A stretch of 64,000 nt of DNA from Leadbetterella sp964563435 (GTDB taxonomy: Bacteria > Bacteroidota > Bacteroidia > Cytophagales > Spirosomataceae), in assembly GCA_964563435.1 (NCBI GenBank), contig CAZLXI010000016.1, forward strand, positions 1-64,000, in the 5' to 3' direction. Shown here in pieces: positions 53,142 to 61,311 of this stretch. The translations under genes and the position numbers were made by a program. Positions within the stretch are counted from its first letter, which is position 1, and every line of letters begins with the position of its first letter. The notes beneath the pieces are model-generated. The model saw only the letters and a program-made list of their open reading frames with translations, was not told the DNA's origin and did no database searches.

Positions 53142-54854
53142 ATGAAAGTAAAGATGAAAAATAAGAACTTAAAATATGCTTTGGTGATGGGACTTGCCCT
53201 GCTGGGAAGTTCCTGTGACAAGAATTTTCTGGAAGAAGATCCTTATTCCAGCTACCGTACCGGAGCTACCGATGCCCAGACCATTGAGGCGCAGGTAGTA
53301 GGACTTCACCGCATTTATGCCGAACTCTGGGGCTGGAGCTCCCGGCAGGGCTTCCTGTCGTGCTGGCAGGTGGGAACCGACATTGCCAGTCCGGGTGCCC
53401 CGGAAGGGGTGGAAAACCCATTCTACCAGTACGCTGACCTGAACCCGGAAAACGGCGGGGTGTCTTACCTCTGGCAGAAAAGCTATGATTTCATTAACCA
53501 TGCCAATGTGATCATCGCCTCGGTAGGGGAAAACAATGTAAGGGCCAATGCAGAAGCCCGGTTTTTCAGGGCTTACGCCTACAATATGCTGGTTACCCTT
53601 TGGGGTGAAGTACCCCTGATCACCGAGCCCGTGGCCTCTCCTACATTCGACTTCACCCGTCAGGCGGTTTCGGAGGTAGACAGGGTGATTGAAGAAGACC
53701 TTACGTATGCCATCACTAACCTCCCGGCAGTAGGCCAGGCAGCCAGAGAGAGCCGTATCAATAAAGATATGGCACGCCAGCTGGCAGCAGAAGCCTATCT
53801 GAGAATGGGAGTACGCGATAACAGCTATTATGCCAAAGCCGAGCAGGCTGCCGGTGACATTATCAACAGCGGCAGCTATAAGCTGATCGAGGCCCGCTAT
53901 GGCCGGTACCTCGGAGAAGGGGGAGATTACTACCGCGATATGTTCCGGTACGGAAACCAGCGCCGTTCGCAGGGGAATACCGAAGCGATATGGACTTTTG
54001 AAGTAGCTTTTAACCGCGACCTGGTAGGCGGAACCATCGATAACCCGCAGCACCGCAGGGTATGGCAGCCCGGCTATCATGGCTGGGACGGTATGGTCAA
54101 CGCCGACTCCCTCGGCGGCCGGGGCATCGGCCGGATGCGCCTGAGTAACTTTATGAAATATACCGTTTGGAGAGGCCTTGCAGGAGATATCCGCAACAGC
54201 AACTATAACATCCGGCGTACCACCAATTACAACCGGCCCAACTGGTCGGCTACGGCAGGGGTTACCGCTGACGGCTTCCGGGTAGCGGCCAATGACCCCA
54301 CAGCCGCCAGGACCGTAACCCTCAGAACCGGAGACAAAGTAATTCCTTACCGGGCAGACAGTTTGTCGGTTTGGTTCCCTTATCCTACCAAGTGGGGCGG
54401 ATATGACCCCCAGGATGACTTCGGCTATGCAGTGATAAAAGACTGGCCGGTAATGCGATTGGGAGAAACCTACCTTTTACGCGCAGAGGCCCGCTTACGT
54501 CAGAATAACCTGAATGGGGCGGCCGAAGATATCAATGTATTGCGCGACAGGGCCTTTAAAGTGGCCCGTCAGTCCGGCGGAAACAGCACCCTGGGAAGAG
54601 TGAGCGCAAGCGACATTACCCTTGACTTTATCCTGGATGAGCGAGCCCGTGAGCTGATTTCGGAGGAAAACCGCCGGATGACGCTGGTGCGCACGGGTAA
54701 GCTGAAGGACAGGATCTCGCTGAACGGAGACCGGGAACCCTCCAACAGGATCATTACCGGATTCCAGGACTTTAACGCTTTGTTGCCTGTGCCTTTAAGT
54801 GAGATCCAGCTGAACAGTAAAGCAGAATTAAAGCAAAATCCCGGCTATAATTAA
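53142..54854 (+). CDS. SusD/RagB-family surface lipoprotein
   Basis: A 570-residue protein; ATG 53154 (MKNKNLKYALVMG) is an alternative start. The lipoprotein signal ends in LGSSCDKNFL. The family helices are clear: SYDFINHANVIIASVG, NAEARFFRAYAYNMLVTLWGEVPLITEP, RQLAAEAYLRMG, the late RLGETYLLRAEARLRQNN and DFILDERARELISEENRRM, ending PVPLSEIQL...KQNPGYN. It partners with the SusC encoded 12 bp upstream as the glycan lid. A strong intrinsic terminator follows the stop, so SusC-SusD forms its own unit and the hydrolases downstream need separate promoters or readthrough. Confidence 0.96.
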   Translation: MKVKMKNKNLKYALVMGLALLGSSCDKNFLEEDPYSSYRTGATDAQTIEAQVVGLHRIYAELWGWSSRQGFLSCWQVGTDIASPGAPEGVENPFYQYADLNPENGGVSYLWQKSYDFINHANVIIASVGENNVRANAEARFFRAYAYNMLVTLWGEVPLITEPVASPTFDFTRQAVSEVDRVIEEDLTYAITNLPAVGQAARESRINKDMARQLAAEAYLRMGVRDNSYYAKAEQAAGDIINSGSYKLIEARYGRYLGEGGDYYRDMFRYGNQRRSQGNTEAIWTFEVAFNRDLVGGTIDNPQHRRVWQPGYHGWDGMVNADSLGGRGIGRMRLSNFMKYTVWRGLAGDIRNSNYNIRRTTNYNRPNWSATAGVTADGFRVAANDPTAARTVTLRTGDKVIPYRADSLSVWFPYPTKWGGYDPQDDFGYAVIKDWPVMRLGETYLLRAEARLRQNNLNGAAEDINVLRDRAFKVARQSGGNSTLGRVSASDITLDFILDERARELISEENRRMTLVRTGKLKDRISLNGDREPSNRIITGFQDFNALLPVPLSEIQLNSKAELKQNPGYN

Positions 54855-54865
54855 GGTTGATAACC

Positions 54866-54904
54866 AATTTAGCTGCCTTTACCTGAAGGCAGCTAAATTT
54901 TTTT
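54866..54904 (+). terminator. Rho-independent terminator after SusD
   Basis: A 14-bp perfect stem, AATTTAGCTGCCTT (54866-54879) with AAGGCAGCTAAATT (54886-54899), has a 6-nt loop and is followed by a run of T to 54904. It lies 12 bp after the SusD stop codon. Confidence 0.88.
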
Positions 54905-54920
54905 ATATAAATTTACAAGA

Positions 54921-56030
54921 ATGATAAAAAAGATCATCTTCTGCATAGTTTTAGGAAGTTCCCCGTGCTTCGCGCAAACAAAAGACGAGGTTAAGGCGAT
55001 CATTGAAAGAGTGAACGGCTACTGGCAAAGCACCCAGACAAAACCGGGCTGGGCATTCTGGGACGTGGCGTCTTACCATACAGGCAACATGGAAGCCTAT
55101 TTCCTGACCGGGAATGAGAACTACCGGAAATATTCGGAAAAATGGGCCGAACATAACCAGTGGAAAGGAGCAAAATCGGGGAATAAGGCCGAATGGAAAT
55201 ACAGCTACGGGGAGAAGGACGACTACGTGCTTTTCGGCGACTGGCAGATATGCTTCCAGACCTATGCCGATCTGTATAACCTGGCGCCGGAGGAGAAGAA
55301 GATAGCCCGTGCCCGGGAGGTCATGGAGTACCAGATGAGCACGCCCCTAAATGATTACTGGTGGTGGGCAGACGGGCTCTATATGGTGATGCCCGTGATG
55401 ACCAAAATGTATAGAATTACCGGGAACCCGCTTTACCTGGATAAGCTGTATGAATACTTCACCTACGCTAACAGCATCATGTACGATAAAAAGACCGGCT
55501 TATACTACCGCGATGCCAAATATGTTTACCCGAAACATAAAAGCCTGAACGGGAAAAAAGATTTCTGGGCGCGGGGCGACGGGTGGGTTTTTGCCGGACT
55601 GGCCAAGGTGTTGCAGGATCTGCCGGAAAACAATCCGCACCGCAAGGAATATATCAGAATATATAAAAAAATGGCAAAAGCCGTGAAGCGGTCGCAGCAG
55701 CGGGAGGGCTATTGGACCCGCAGCCTGCTGGATCCCGAACATGCGCCGGGGCCTGAAACCAGCGGAACGGCCTTCTTTACCTATGGCCTCCTCTGGGGCA
55801 TCAATAACGGCTACCTTAGTAAGAAGGAATATTATCCTGTAGCGGAAAAGGGATGGAAATACCTGACCGGCACCGCTTTCCAGGAAAACGGGAAAGTAGG
55901 ATATGTACAACCCATCGGGGAAAAAGCCATTCCGGGACAGGTGGTGAATGAAAACTCCACGGCACCGTTCGGTGTAGGCGCGTTTTTGCTGGCAGCATGT
56001 GAAATGCACCGGTTTTTGGATAAAAAGTAA
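54921..56030 (+). CDS. GH105 unsaturated glucuronyl/galacturonyl hydrolase
   Basis: A 369-residue secreted enzyme (signal peptide residues 1-18, ending PCFAQ). GH105 features: TYADLYNLAPEEKK..., WWWADGLYMVMPVM and DFWARGDGWVFAGL, where the paired acidic/aromatic loops hold the catalytic Asp and the substrate uronate. It is shorter than the GH105 enzymes in the RG-I locus and its GDGW replaces their GRANGW, so it is from another subgroup. In an arabinogalactan context it would remove unsaturated glucuronate left by a lyase; in an RG-I context, unsaturated galacturonate. It starts 66 bp after SusD, beyond a terminator. Confidence 0.9.
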   Translation: MIKKIIFCIVLGSSPCFAQTKDEVKAIIERVNGYWQSTQTKPGWAFWDVASYHTGNMEAYFLTGNENYRKYSEKWAEHNQWKGAKSGNKAEWKYSYGEKDDYVLFGDWQICFQTYADLYNLAPEEKKIARAREVMEYQMSTPLNDYWWWADGLYMVMPVMTKMYRITGNPLYLDKLYEYFTYANSIMYDKKTGLYYRDAKYVYPKHKSLNGKKDFWARGDGWVFAGLAKVLQDLPENNPHRKEYIRIYKKMAKAVKRSQQREGYWTRSLLDPEHAPGPETSGTAFFTYGLLWGINNGYLSKKEYYPVAEKGWKYLTGTAFQENGKVGYVQPIGEKAIPGQVVNENSTAPFGVGAFLLAACEMHRFLDKK

Positions 56031-56099
56031 AGGGGTAAACGGGCATGGTCCGGATTACACAGTGGGTTAACCCGAAACTCCCTAGCCGGAATAACAAAT

Positions 56100-56213
56100 A
56101 AGTGAAAAACTAAAAACTAAAAACGGTCCGCCGCTGCGGTTAAAAGTTTTGGAACCATAATATATACTATTATGTACCTTAGTTTTTAGTTTTTAACTTT
56201 TAGCTTTTCACTT
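56100..56213. repeat. Imperfect inverted repeat with A/T-rich arms
   Basis: The left arm, 56101-56124 (AGTGAAAAACTAAAAACTAA then AAAC), is matched in reverse by 56182-56213 (ending CTTTTAGCTTTTCACTT). The loop of about 57 nt contains CGCTGCGG-like G+C and TATATACTATTATG. It fills most of the gap between the GH105 and GH16 genes and could form a long hairpin. Such A/T-rich repeats may be old mobile elements. Confidence 0.6.
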
Positions 56214-56232
56214 AAAAACTAACTCTGTTCCA

Positions 56233-57054
56233 ATGAGAAAACTACTTTGCCTGCTCCTTCTGCCCTGCCTGACGGCCGGCGCCCAGAACTACCGCCTCGT
56301 GTGGAGCGAAGAGTTCAATACGCTGGATACGGCGGCATGGAACTTTGAGCAGGGCTTTAAGCGTAACCATGAGGCGCAATGGTACCAGGAGGACAATGCG
56401 TACTGCAAAGACGGGAAGCTGATCATCGAGGCCCGGAAAGAAAAACGGGAGAACCCGGGTCATGAGTCCGGTAGCAAAGACTGGCGCAAAAGCAGGGAAT
56501 GGATAGAATATACCTCGGCATCTGTCAATACCTCTGGAAAGAAAGAATTCTTATACGGGCGGTTTGAGATCCGGGCGAAAATACCGGTAAGCAGCGGTGC
56601 CTGGCCTGCCATCTGGACATTGGGGCGTGGTATGCCCTGGCCCTCCTGCGGAGAGATCGATATTATGGAATATTACCAGGTTAACGGTAAGCCGCATATA
56701 CTGGCCAACGCCGCCTGGGGCAATGACCAACCCTACAACGCTGTGTGGAATTCAAAAAAAATACTGTTTACCCGTTTTACGGAAAAAGACCCGGCCTGGG
56801 CGGAAAAATTTCATGTATGGCGAATGGACTGGGATGAGAAGTTTATCCGGCTGTACCTGGATGACGAGCTGCTGAATGAAATTCCGCTAAGTCAAACCAT
56901 TAACGGAAGTATCGGAAACGGAAGTAACCCGTTTCACCGGCCCCAGTATCTTTTGCTGAACCTGGCGCTGGGCGGGGATAACGGCGGTGAAATAGACGAT
57001 GAGGCGGTTCCCATGAGGTATGAGATCGATTATGTGCGGGTGTATCAGAAATAG
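56233..57054 (+). CDS. GH16 endo-beta-glycanase (laminarinase/galactanase type)
   Basis: A 273-residue secreted beta-jelly-roll enzyme with a signal peptide ending LTAGAQ. The catalytic strand CGEIDIMEYYQVNGK carries the double-Glu motif EIDIME of GH16. Other landmarks are RLVWSEEFNTLDTAAWN, GRFEIRAKIPVSSGAWPAIWTLG and HVWRMDWDEKFIRLYLDDELL. GH16 enzymes cleave beta-1,3- or beta-1,3/1,4-glucans or beta-1,3-galactans inside the chain. Next to a GH43_24-like gene and a glucuronidase-type DUF2264 gene, beta-1,3-galactan is the favoured target here, but this is inference and laminarin remains possible. Confidence 0.92.
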   Translation: MRKLLCLLLLPCLTAGAQNYRLVWSEEFNTLDTAAWNFEQGFKRNHEAQWYQEDNAYCKDGKLIIEARKEKRENPGHESGSKDWRKSREWIEYTSASVNTSGKKEFLYGRFEIRAKIPVSSGAWPAIWTLGRGMPWPSCGEIDIMEYYQVNGKPHILANAAWGNDQPYNAVWNSKKILFTRFTEKDPAWAEKFHVWRMDWDEKFIRLYLDDELLNEIPLSQTINGSIGNGSNPFHRPQYLLLNLALGGDNGGEIDDEAVPMRYEIDYVRVYQK

Positions 57055-57118
57055 ATACGGGTTATCCACCGGTTTAAAGATGTGTTTCAACCTTAATGAC
57101 TGAATAATAATACCTGAA

Positions 57119-58402
57119 ATGAAAAGAAAAGACTTTATCAGAGGAGCAGCCGCATTGGCGGCCTCAGGACTATTTCTAAAAGCGAATGCCCTGCCTTTAC
57201 AGGATGAAAAGATCCGGGTAGGCCTTATCGGTGTTAAAGGTATGGGATGGTCTGATCTTATGGCCCTGCTTAAACAGCCCAACGTGGTATGTACGGCATT
57301 ATGTGATGTGGATGAACGCATTTTAGACCAGCGGATATCCGAACTGAAAGCGAAGCAGGTGGAGGTAAAACGCTTTATCGATCATAAAGCATTGCTGGAG
57401 GGTGACCTGGTAGACGCCGTGATCATCGGTACGCCCGATCATTGGCATTGCCTGCAGATGGTGGATGCCGTGCGGGCCGGTAAGCATGTATATGTGGAAA
57501 AACCCATCGGTAACTCGATCCGGGAATGTGAAATTATGGTAGCCGCGGCATTGAAATACAATCGTATCGTACAGGTAGGGCAATGGCAACGCAGTCAGCA
57601 GCATTTCCGGGATGCCATCCATTTTGTTCATTCCGGAAAATTAGGAAAGATAAGGTTGGTGAAGGCCTGGGCGTACCAGGGCTGGATGAAAAGTATCCCG
57701 GTAAAACCGGATGAACCGGTGCCGGCAGGGGTCCACTACGATCGTTGGTTAGGTCCGGCAAAGAAGCGGCCGTTCAACCCGAACCGGTTCCATTTTGAGT
57801 TCCGCTGGTTCTGGGACTACGCAGGCGGGCTGATGACCGACTGGGGGGTGCATATGCTGGACTATGCTTTGTTAGGCATGAAAGTCTCTGATCCGCGGTC
57901 GGTGATGGCGGCAGGCGGTAAATTCGCCTATCCCGATGATGCTGCGGAGACACCTGACACCCTGACCACCGTGTTTGAATTCGATGATTTTAATATCCAG
58001 TGGGAGCATGGAACAGGGATAGACTTAGGCCCTTACGGCCGGAACCACGGGGTGGCTTTTATAGGAAACAACGGAACACTGGTGTTGAACAGAAGAGGCT
58101 GGGAGGTGATTCCGGAAGGGGAGCGGATGGAAGCTGTTCCGCTTCAGAAAGAGCAAGACAATGGCCTGGATAAGCACATGGCCAACTTTGTGCAAGCCAT
58201 TCGGCGGAAAGACCGGTCTTTACTCCATGCGCCCATAGAAGCCGGGGCACATATTGCCATCTTTTCACAGATGGGGAACGTGGCATACAGAACAGGCAAA
58301 AAACTGTATTGGGATAAAACCGAACGAAAATTTACCGACAGGGAAGCCAATCGCTATCTCGTCCCGGAATACCATAACGGATACAAATTACCGCAGGTAT
58401 AA
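57119..58402 (+). CDS. Secreted Gfo/Idh/MocA-family NAD(P)-dependent oxidoreductase
   Basis: A 427-residue protein with an export signal (KDFIRGAAALAASGLFLKANA), which lacks twin arginines. A Rossmann fold follows: KIRVGLIGVKGMG near residue 30, DAVIIGTPDHWHCLQ, and VYVEKPIGNSIRE with the conserved EKP Lys. The C-terminal domain has FRWFWDYAGGLMTDWGVHMLDY, a pattern typical of Bacteroidota Gfo/Idh/MocA proteins of sugar loci. Such exported members bind NAD tightly and some cleave glycosides by an oxidation-elimination route (as in GH109/GH179-like enzymes), so a glycoside-acting role is possible. It starts 64 bp after GH16. Confidence 0.88.
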   Translation: MKRKDFIRGAAALAASGLFLKANALPLQDEKIRVGLIGVKGMGWSDLMALLKQPNVVCTALCDVDERILDQRISELKAKQVEVKRFIDHKALLEGDLVDAVIIGTPDHWHCLQMVDAVRAGKHVYVEKPIGNSIRECEIMVAAALKYNRIVQVGQWQRSQQHFRDAIHFVHSGKLGKIRLVKAWAYQGWMKSIPVKPDEPVPAGVHYDRWLGPAKKRPFNPNRFHFEFRWFWDYAGGLMTDWGVHMLDYALLGMKVSDPRSVMAAGGKFAYPDDAAETPDTLTTVFEFDDFNIQWEHGTGIDLGPYGRNHGVAFIGNNGTLVLNRRGWEVIPEGERMEAVPLQKEQDNGLDKHMANFVQAIRRKDRSLLHAPIEAGAHIAIFSQMGNVAYRTGKKLYWDKTERKFTDREANRYLVPEYHNGYKLPQV

Positions 58403-58432
58403 AACCCGTAATGAACTGTGGGTCTCTATATT

Positions 58433-59680
58433 ATGAAAAAATACCTTATCTCAGGAATACTGCTCCTCCTTCTCGGGGGAGAGCAGGTCTTCGCCCAGAA
58501 AAAGAAAGCAGTACCGGAGCCTGTACGGGTCCTTACCGACCGGGAATATTGGCTGGCTGAAATGGATAAAATGGTGCGGCCGGTGCTTTATAGCCTGGCG
58601 CAGGATAGTCTGCGGATCGTGATGCCGCATACGGTTTCCATTCGTACCGATAATAAAGATAGCCGCATTAAGGTGCAATATGTGGAAGTTCTGGGCCGGG
58701 TGCTGAGCGGTATTGCCCCCTGGCTTGCACTGGAAGGCGGCAGTGACCGGGAGGTGACCTTACGCAATCAGTACAGGCAATGGGTGCTGAAAGGCATCTC
58801 TAACTCGCTCGACTCCGCCAAACGCGACTATATGCCCTACAATATTGCCGGGCAGCAGCTGGTAGACGCCTCCTTCCTGGCCCTGGCCTTTGTGCGGGCG
58901 CCCTGGCTTTGGGAGAACCTTCCCGCTGCTGACAAAGAAAAGATGGCCGCGGCCATCCGTACCACCCGGCAGTTCCGGCCCGGCTTCAGCAACTGGCTGC
59001 TGTTTTCGGCCATGAACGAGGTCTTCTTTGCCCGCTTCGGGTATGAATATGACCCCATGCGCATCGACTACGCCCTCATGCAGCACGAGCAGTGGTACGT
59101 GGGCGACGGCATGTATAAAGACGGCGACTCCTACGCTTTTGATTACTATAACAGCTACGTTATTCACCCCTACCTGGCCACAGTGGTCAGTGAGATCTCG
59201 AAAAAGACCGCTGCTTACAGGAACATGGCAGACAAAATAAAGCTGCGAAACGAAAGATTCGCCGTCATCCAGGAAAGGCTGATCGCGGCGGATGGCTCGT
59301 TTCCGCCTACGGGGCGGTCGCTTATTTACCGCGGGGCGGCATTCCATCACCTGGCCGATATGGCCTGGCGCAAGGCTCTGCCGGCTGAGCTGAAGCCCGC
59401 TCAGGTACGGGGAGCACTGACGGCCATGCTGAAAAAGACACTGGAAAGCCCGAGCACCTACAAAGACGGCTGGCTGACCCTCGGCCTGTACGGCTCGCAA
59501 CCCAATATTGCCGATGCTTATAATAACCAGGGAAGTCCTTACCTGGCTACAGCGGCGTTCTTACCTCTCGGGCTCCCCGAAACCGACCCTTTCTGGTCGG
59601 CACCGGCTGAAAAATGGACCCAGCAAAAAGTATGGGAAGGCGAGGATGTGAAAAACGATTATAAAGTAGGGATCAAATAG
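58433..59680 (+). CDS. DUF2264-family secreted glycosidase-like protein
   Basis: About 415 residues from ATG 58433; an upstream ATG at 58418 gives MGLYI extra. A signal peptide ends EQVFAQ. The N-terminal helices (EYWLAEMDKMVRPVLYSLAQ, EVLGRVLSGIAPWLALEGG) and central GDGMYKDGDSYAFDYYNSYV and AADGSFPPTGRSLIYRGAAFHHLADM are the DUF2264 pattern, an (alpha/alpha)-type fold. I recall members of this family being classed as GH154 beta-glucuronidases from arabinogalactan loci, but I cannot verify the number here. A role in removing glucuronate caps fits the neighbouring GH105 and GH43. It lies 30 bp after the oxidoreductase. Confidence 0.82.
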   Translation: MKKYLISGILLLLLGGEQVFAQKKKAVPEPVRVLTDREYWLAEMDKMVRPVLYSLAQDSLRIVMPHTVSIRTDNKDSRIKVQYVEVLGRVLSGIAPWLALEGGSDREVTLRNQYRQWVLKGISNSLDSAKRDYMPYNIAGQQLVDASFLALAFVRAPWLWENLPAADKEKMAAAIRTTRQFRPGFSNWLLFSAMNEVFFARFGYEYDPMRIDYALMQHEQWYVGDGMYKDGDSYAFDYYNSYVIHPYLATVVSEISKKTAAYRNMADKIKLRNERFAVIQERLIAADGSFPPTGRSLIYRGAAFHHLADMAWRKALPAELKPAQVRGALTAMLKKTLESPSTYKDGWLTLGLYGSQPNIADAYNNQGSPYLATAAFLPLGLPETDPFWSAPAEKWTQQKVWEGEDVKNDYKVGIK

Positions 59681-59689
59681 TACGCGGAT

Positions 59690-59895
59690 CTATGAAAGTG
59701 TTTTCCCTTCAACAGGTCACGCCGCGCAGGCCGGGCCGCGCAGGGTGACAAGAGTTAGGTTATAAGCAGTTAGCAACCGGGCCATGTTGACCCGGTCAAC
59801 ACCACCCGGTCTACGCGACCCAGCCTGCACGGCGCGACCCGGTCCTGTCAGGCTGAGCCTGTCGAAGCCCGGACACTCTCAAAAATAGCAATAAA
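59690..59895. repeat. G+C-rich intergenic repeat region
   Basis: No gene is seen in this 219-bp gap. It has short repeated cores, such as CGCGCAGG / GGCGCGACC and CCCGGTC-type words at about 59800-59850, and ends with GTCAGGCTGAGCCTGTCGAA, a palindrome-like motif (AGGCTGAGCCT) common as an intergenic REP-type repeat in many genomes. It may be a REP cluster or a terminator for the DUF2264 gene. Confidence 0.55.
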
Positions 59896-59899
59896 TAAT

Positions 59900-61155
59900 A
59901 TGAAAAAATTCATTTTCTTTCTCGTAACCCTCTGGTCGCAGGCCGCCCTTGCCCAGTTCACCCCCGGTGAAATCTGGCCTGACCATAAAGGAGAGCACAT
60001 CAATGCCCACGGCGGCGGCATCCTCTATCAGAACGGAACCTACTACTGGTACGGCGAGATCAAAGGCACGCATTCGCGAGCCGAAGTAGGCGTGAGCGTA
60101 TACTCCTCAAAAGATCTGTACAACTGGAAAAACGAAGGAGTGGCTCTACGGGTGAGTGAAGATCCCGCTTCGGAGATCACAAAAGGGAGCGTGATTGAGC
60201 GCCCGAAGGTGATCTACAACGAGAAGACAAAGAAATATGTGATGTGGTTCCACCTGGAACTGAAGGGGAAGGGCTACTCTGCCGCCAGAACAGGCCTGGC
60301 TGTGAGTGACAGCCCCACGGGTCCCTTCGAATACAAGAGGTCATTGCGGCCCAATGCCGGTATCTGGCCCCAAAACTTCCAGGAAGAATGGAAGAAGCCT
60401 GTACCCGGAGCCGACTCCGTCAAGTGGTGGACCCCCGACTGGTACAAAGCCGTCAGAGAAGGCCTCTTTGTACGCCGGGATTTTGAAGGCGGCCAGATGG
60501 CCCGAGATATGACTCTCTACGTCGACGATGACGGCACCGCCTACCATATCTATTCTGCCGAAGAAAACCTGACGCTGAACATCGCCGAGCTCANNNNNNN
60601 NNNNNNNNNNNNNNNNNNNNNNNNNNNNNNNNNNNNNNNNNNNNNNNNNNNNNNNNNNNNNNNNNNNNNNNNNNNNNNNNNNNNNNNNNNNNNGCCTACC
60701 ATATCTATTCTGCCGAAGAAAACCTGACGCTGAACATCGCCGAGCTCAGTGACGACTACCAGGGTTTCACCGGAAAATACGTGACCCTGGCTCCGGCGGG
60801 GCATAACGAGGCTCCCGCCATTTTCAAACAAGACGGCTGGTACTACCTGATTACCTCCGGCTGCACGGGCTGGGATCCCAATGCGGCCCGGTCCTTCCGT
60901 TCAAGATCGGTCTTAGGCCCCTGGGAACAGCTCAAAAACCCGTGTATCGGTGAAGGGGCGGAACTCACCTTTCACTCCCAAAGCACCTATATCCTGCCCG
61001 TGGCCGGCAAGAAGAATGCCTTCATCTTCATGGCCGACCGCTGGAGGCCCAAAAACCACATCGACGGCCGCTACATCTGGCTGCCGGTGAAAGTGGTAAA
61101 CGGCCAGCCGGTGATCGAATGGATGGATAAGTGGGACTTAGGGGTGTTTGACTGA
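59900..61155 (+). CDS. GH43 (subfamily 24-like) exo-beta-galactanase, interrupted only by an assembly gap
   Basis: Removing the 100 N and duplicated 55 bp gives a continuous frame of 367 codons (366 residues). A signal peptide ends LAQF. The start HINAHGGGILYQNGTYYWYGE is the hallmark of GH43 subfamily 24/34, whose best-known members are exo-beta-1,3-galactanases. Other propeller features are IERPKVIYNEKTKKYVMWFH, MARDMTLYVDDDGTAYHIYS and HNEAPAIFKQDGWYYLITSGCTGWDPN with the acidic residue near AP. In this set it would strip galactose from beta-1,3-galactan backbones of arabinogalactan. It follows a repeat-rich gap. Confidence 0.87.
60594..60693. other. Assembly gap of 100 N with 55-bp duplicated flanks
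   Basis: Bases 60539-60593 are repeated exactly at 60694-60748, with the N run between. As at 14677-14776 this marks a contig overlap joined as a fixed-length gap. Removing 155 bp restores the GH43 frame. Confidence 0.97.
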
Positions 61156-61311
61156 TCCTTTCTCGGGGCTCGTTTGAGAACAGGACTTTTATTGGGATTG
61201 TTGAGATGATCTTAACTACCTCTTTTTGTTTTTTGACCGATTGGGCGTTAAGGGCAGGATTTCTCTGTTTTTCGGATTTAATTTGTTTATCAGGAATCAA
61301 ACAGAACCATC

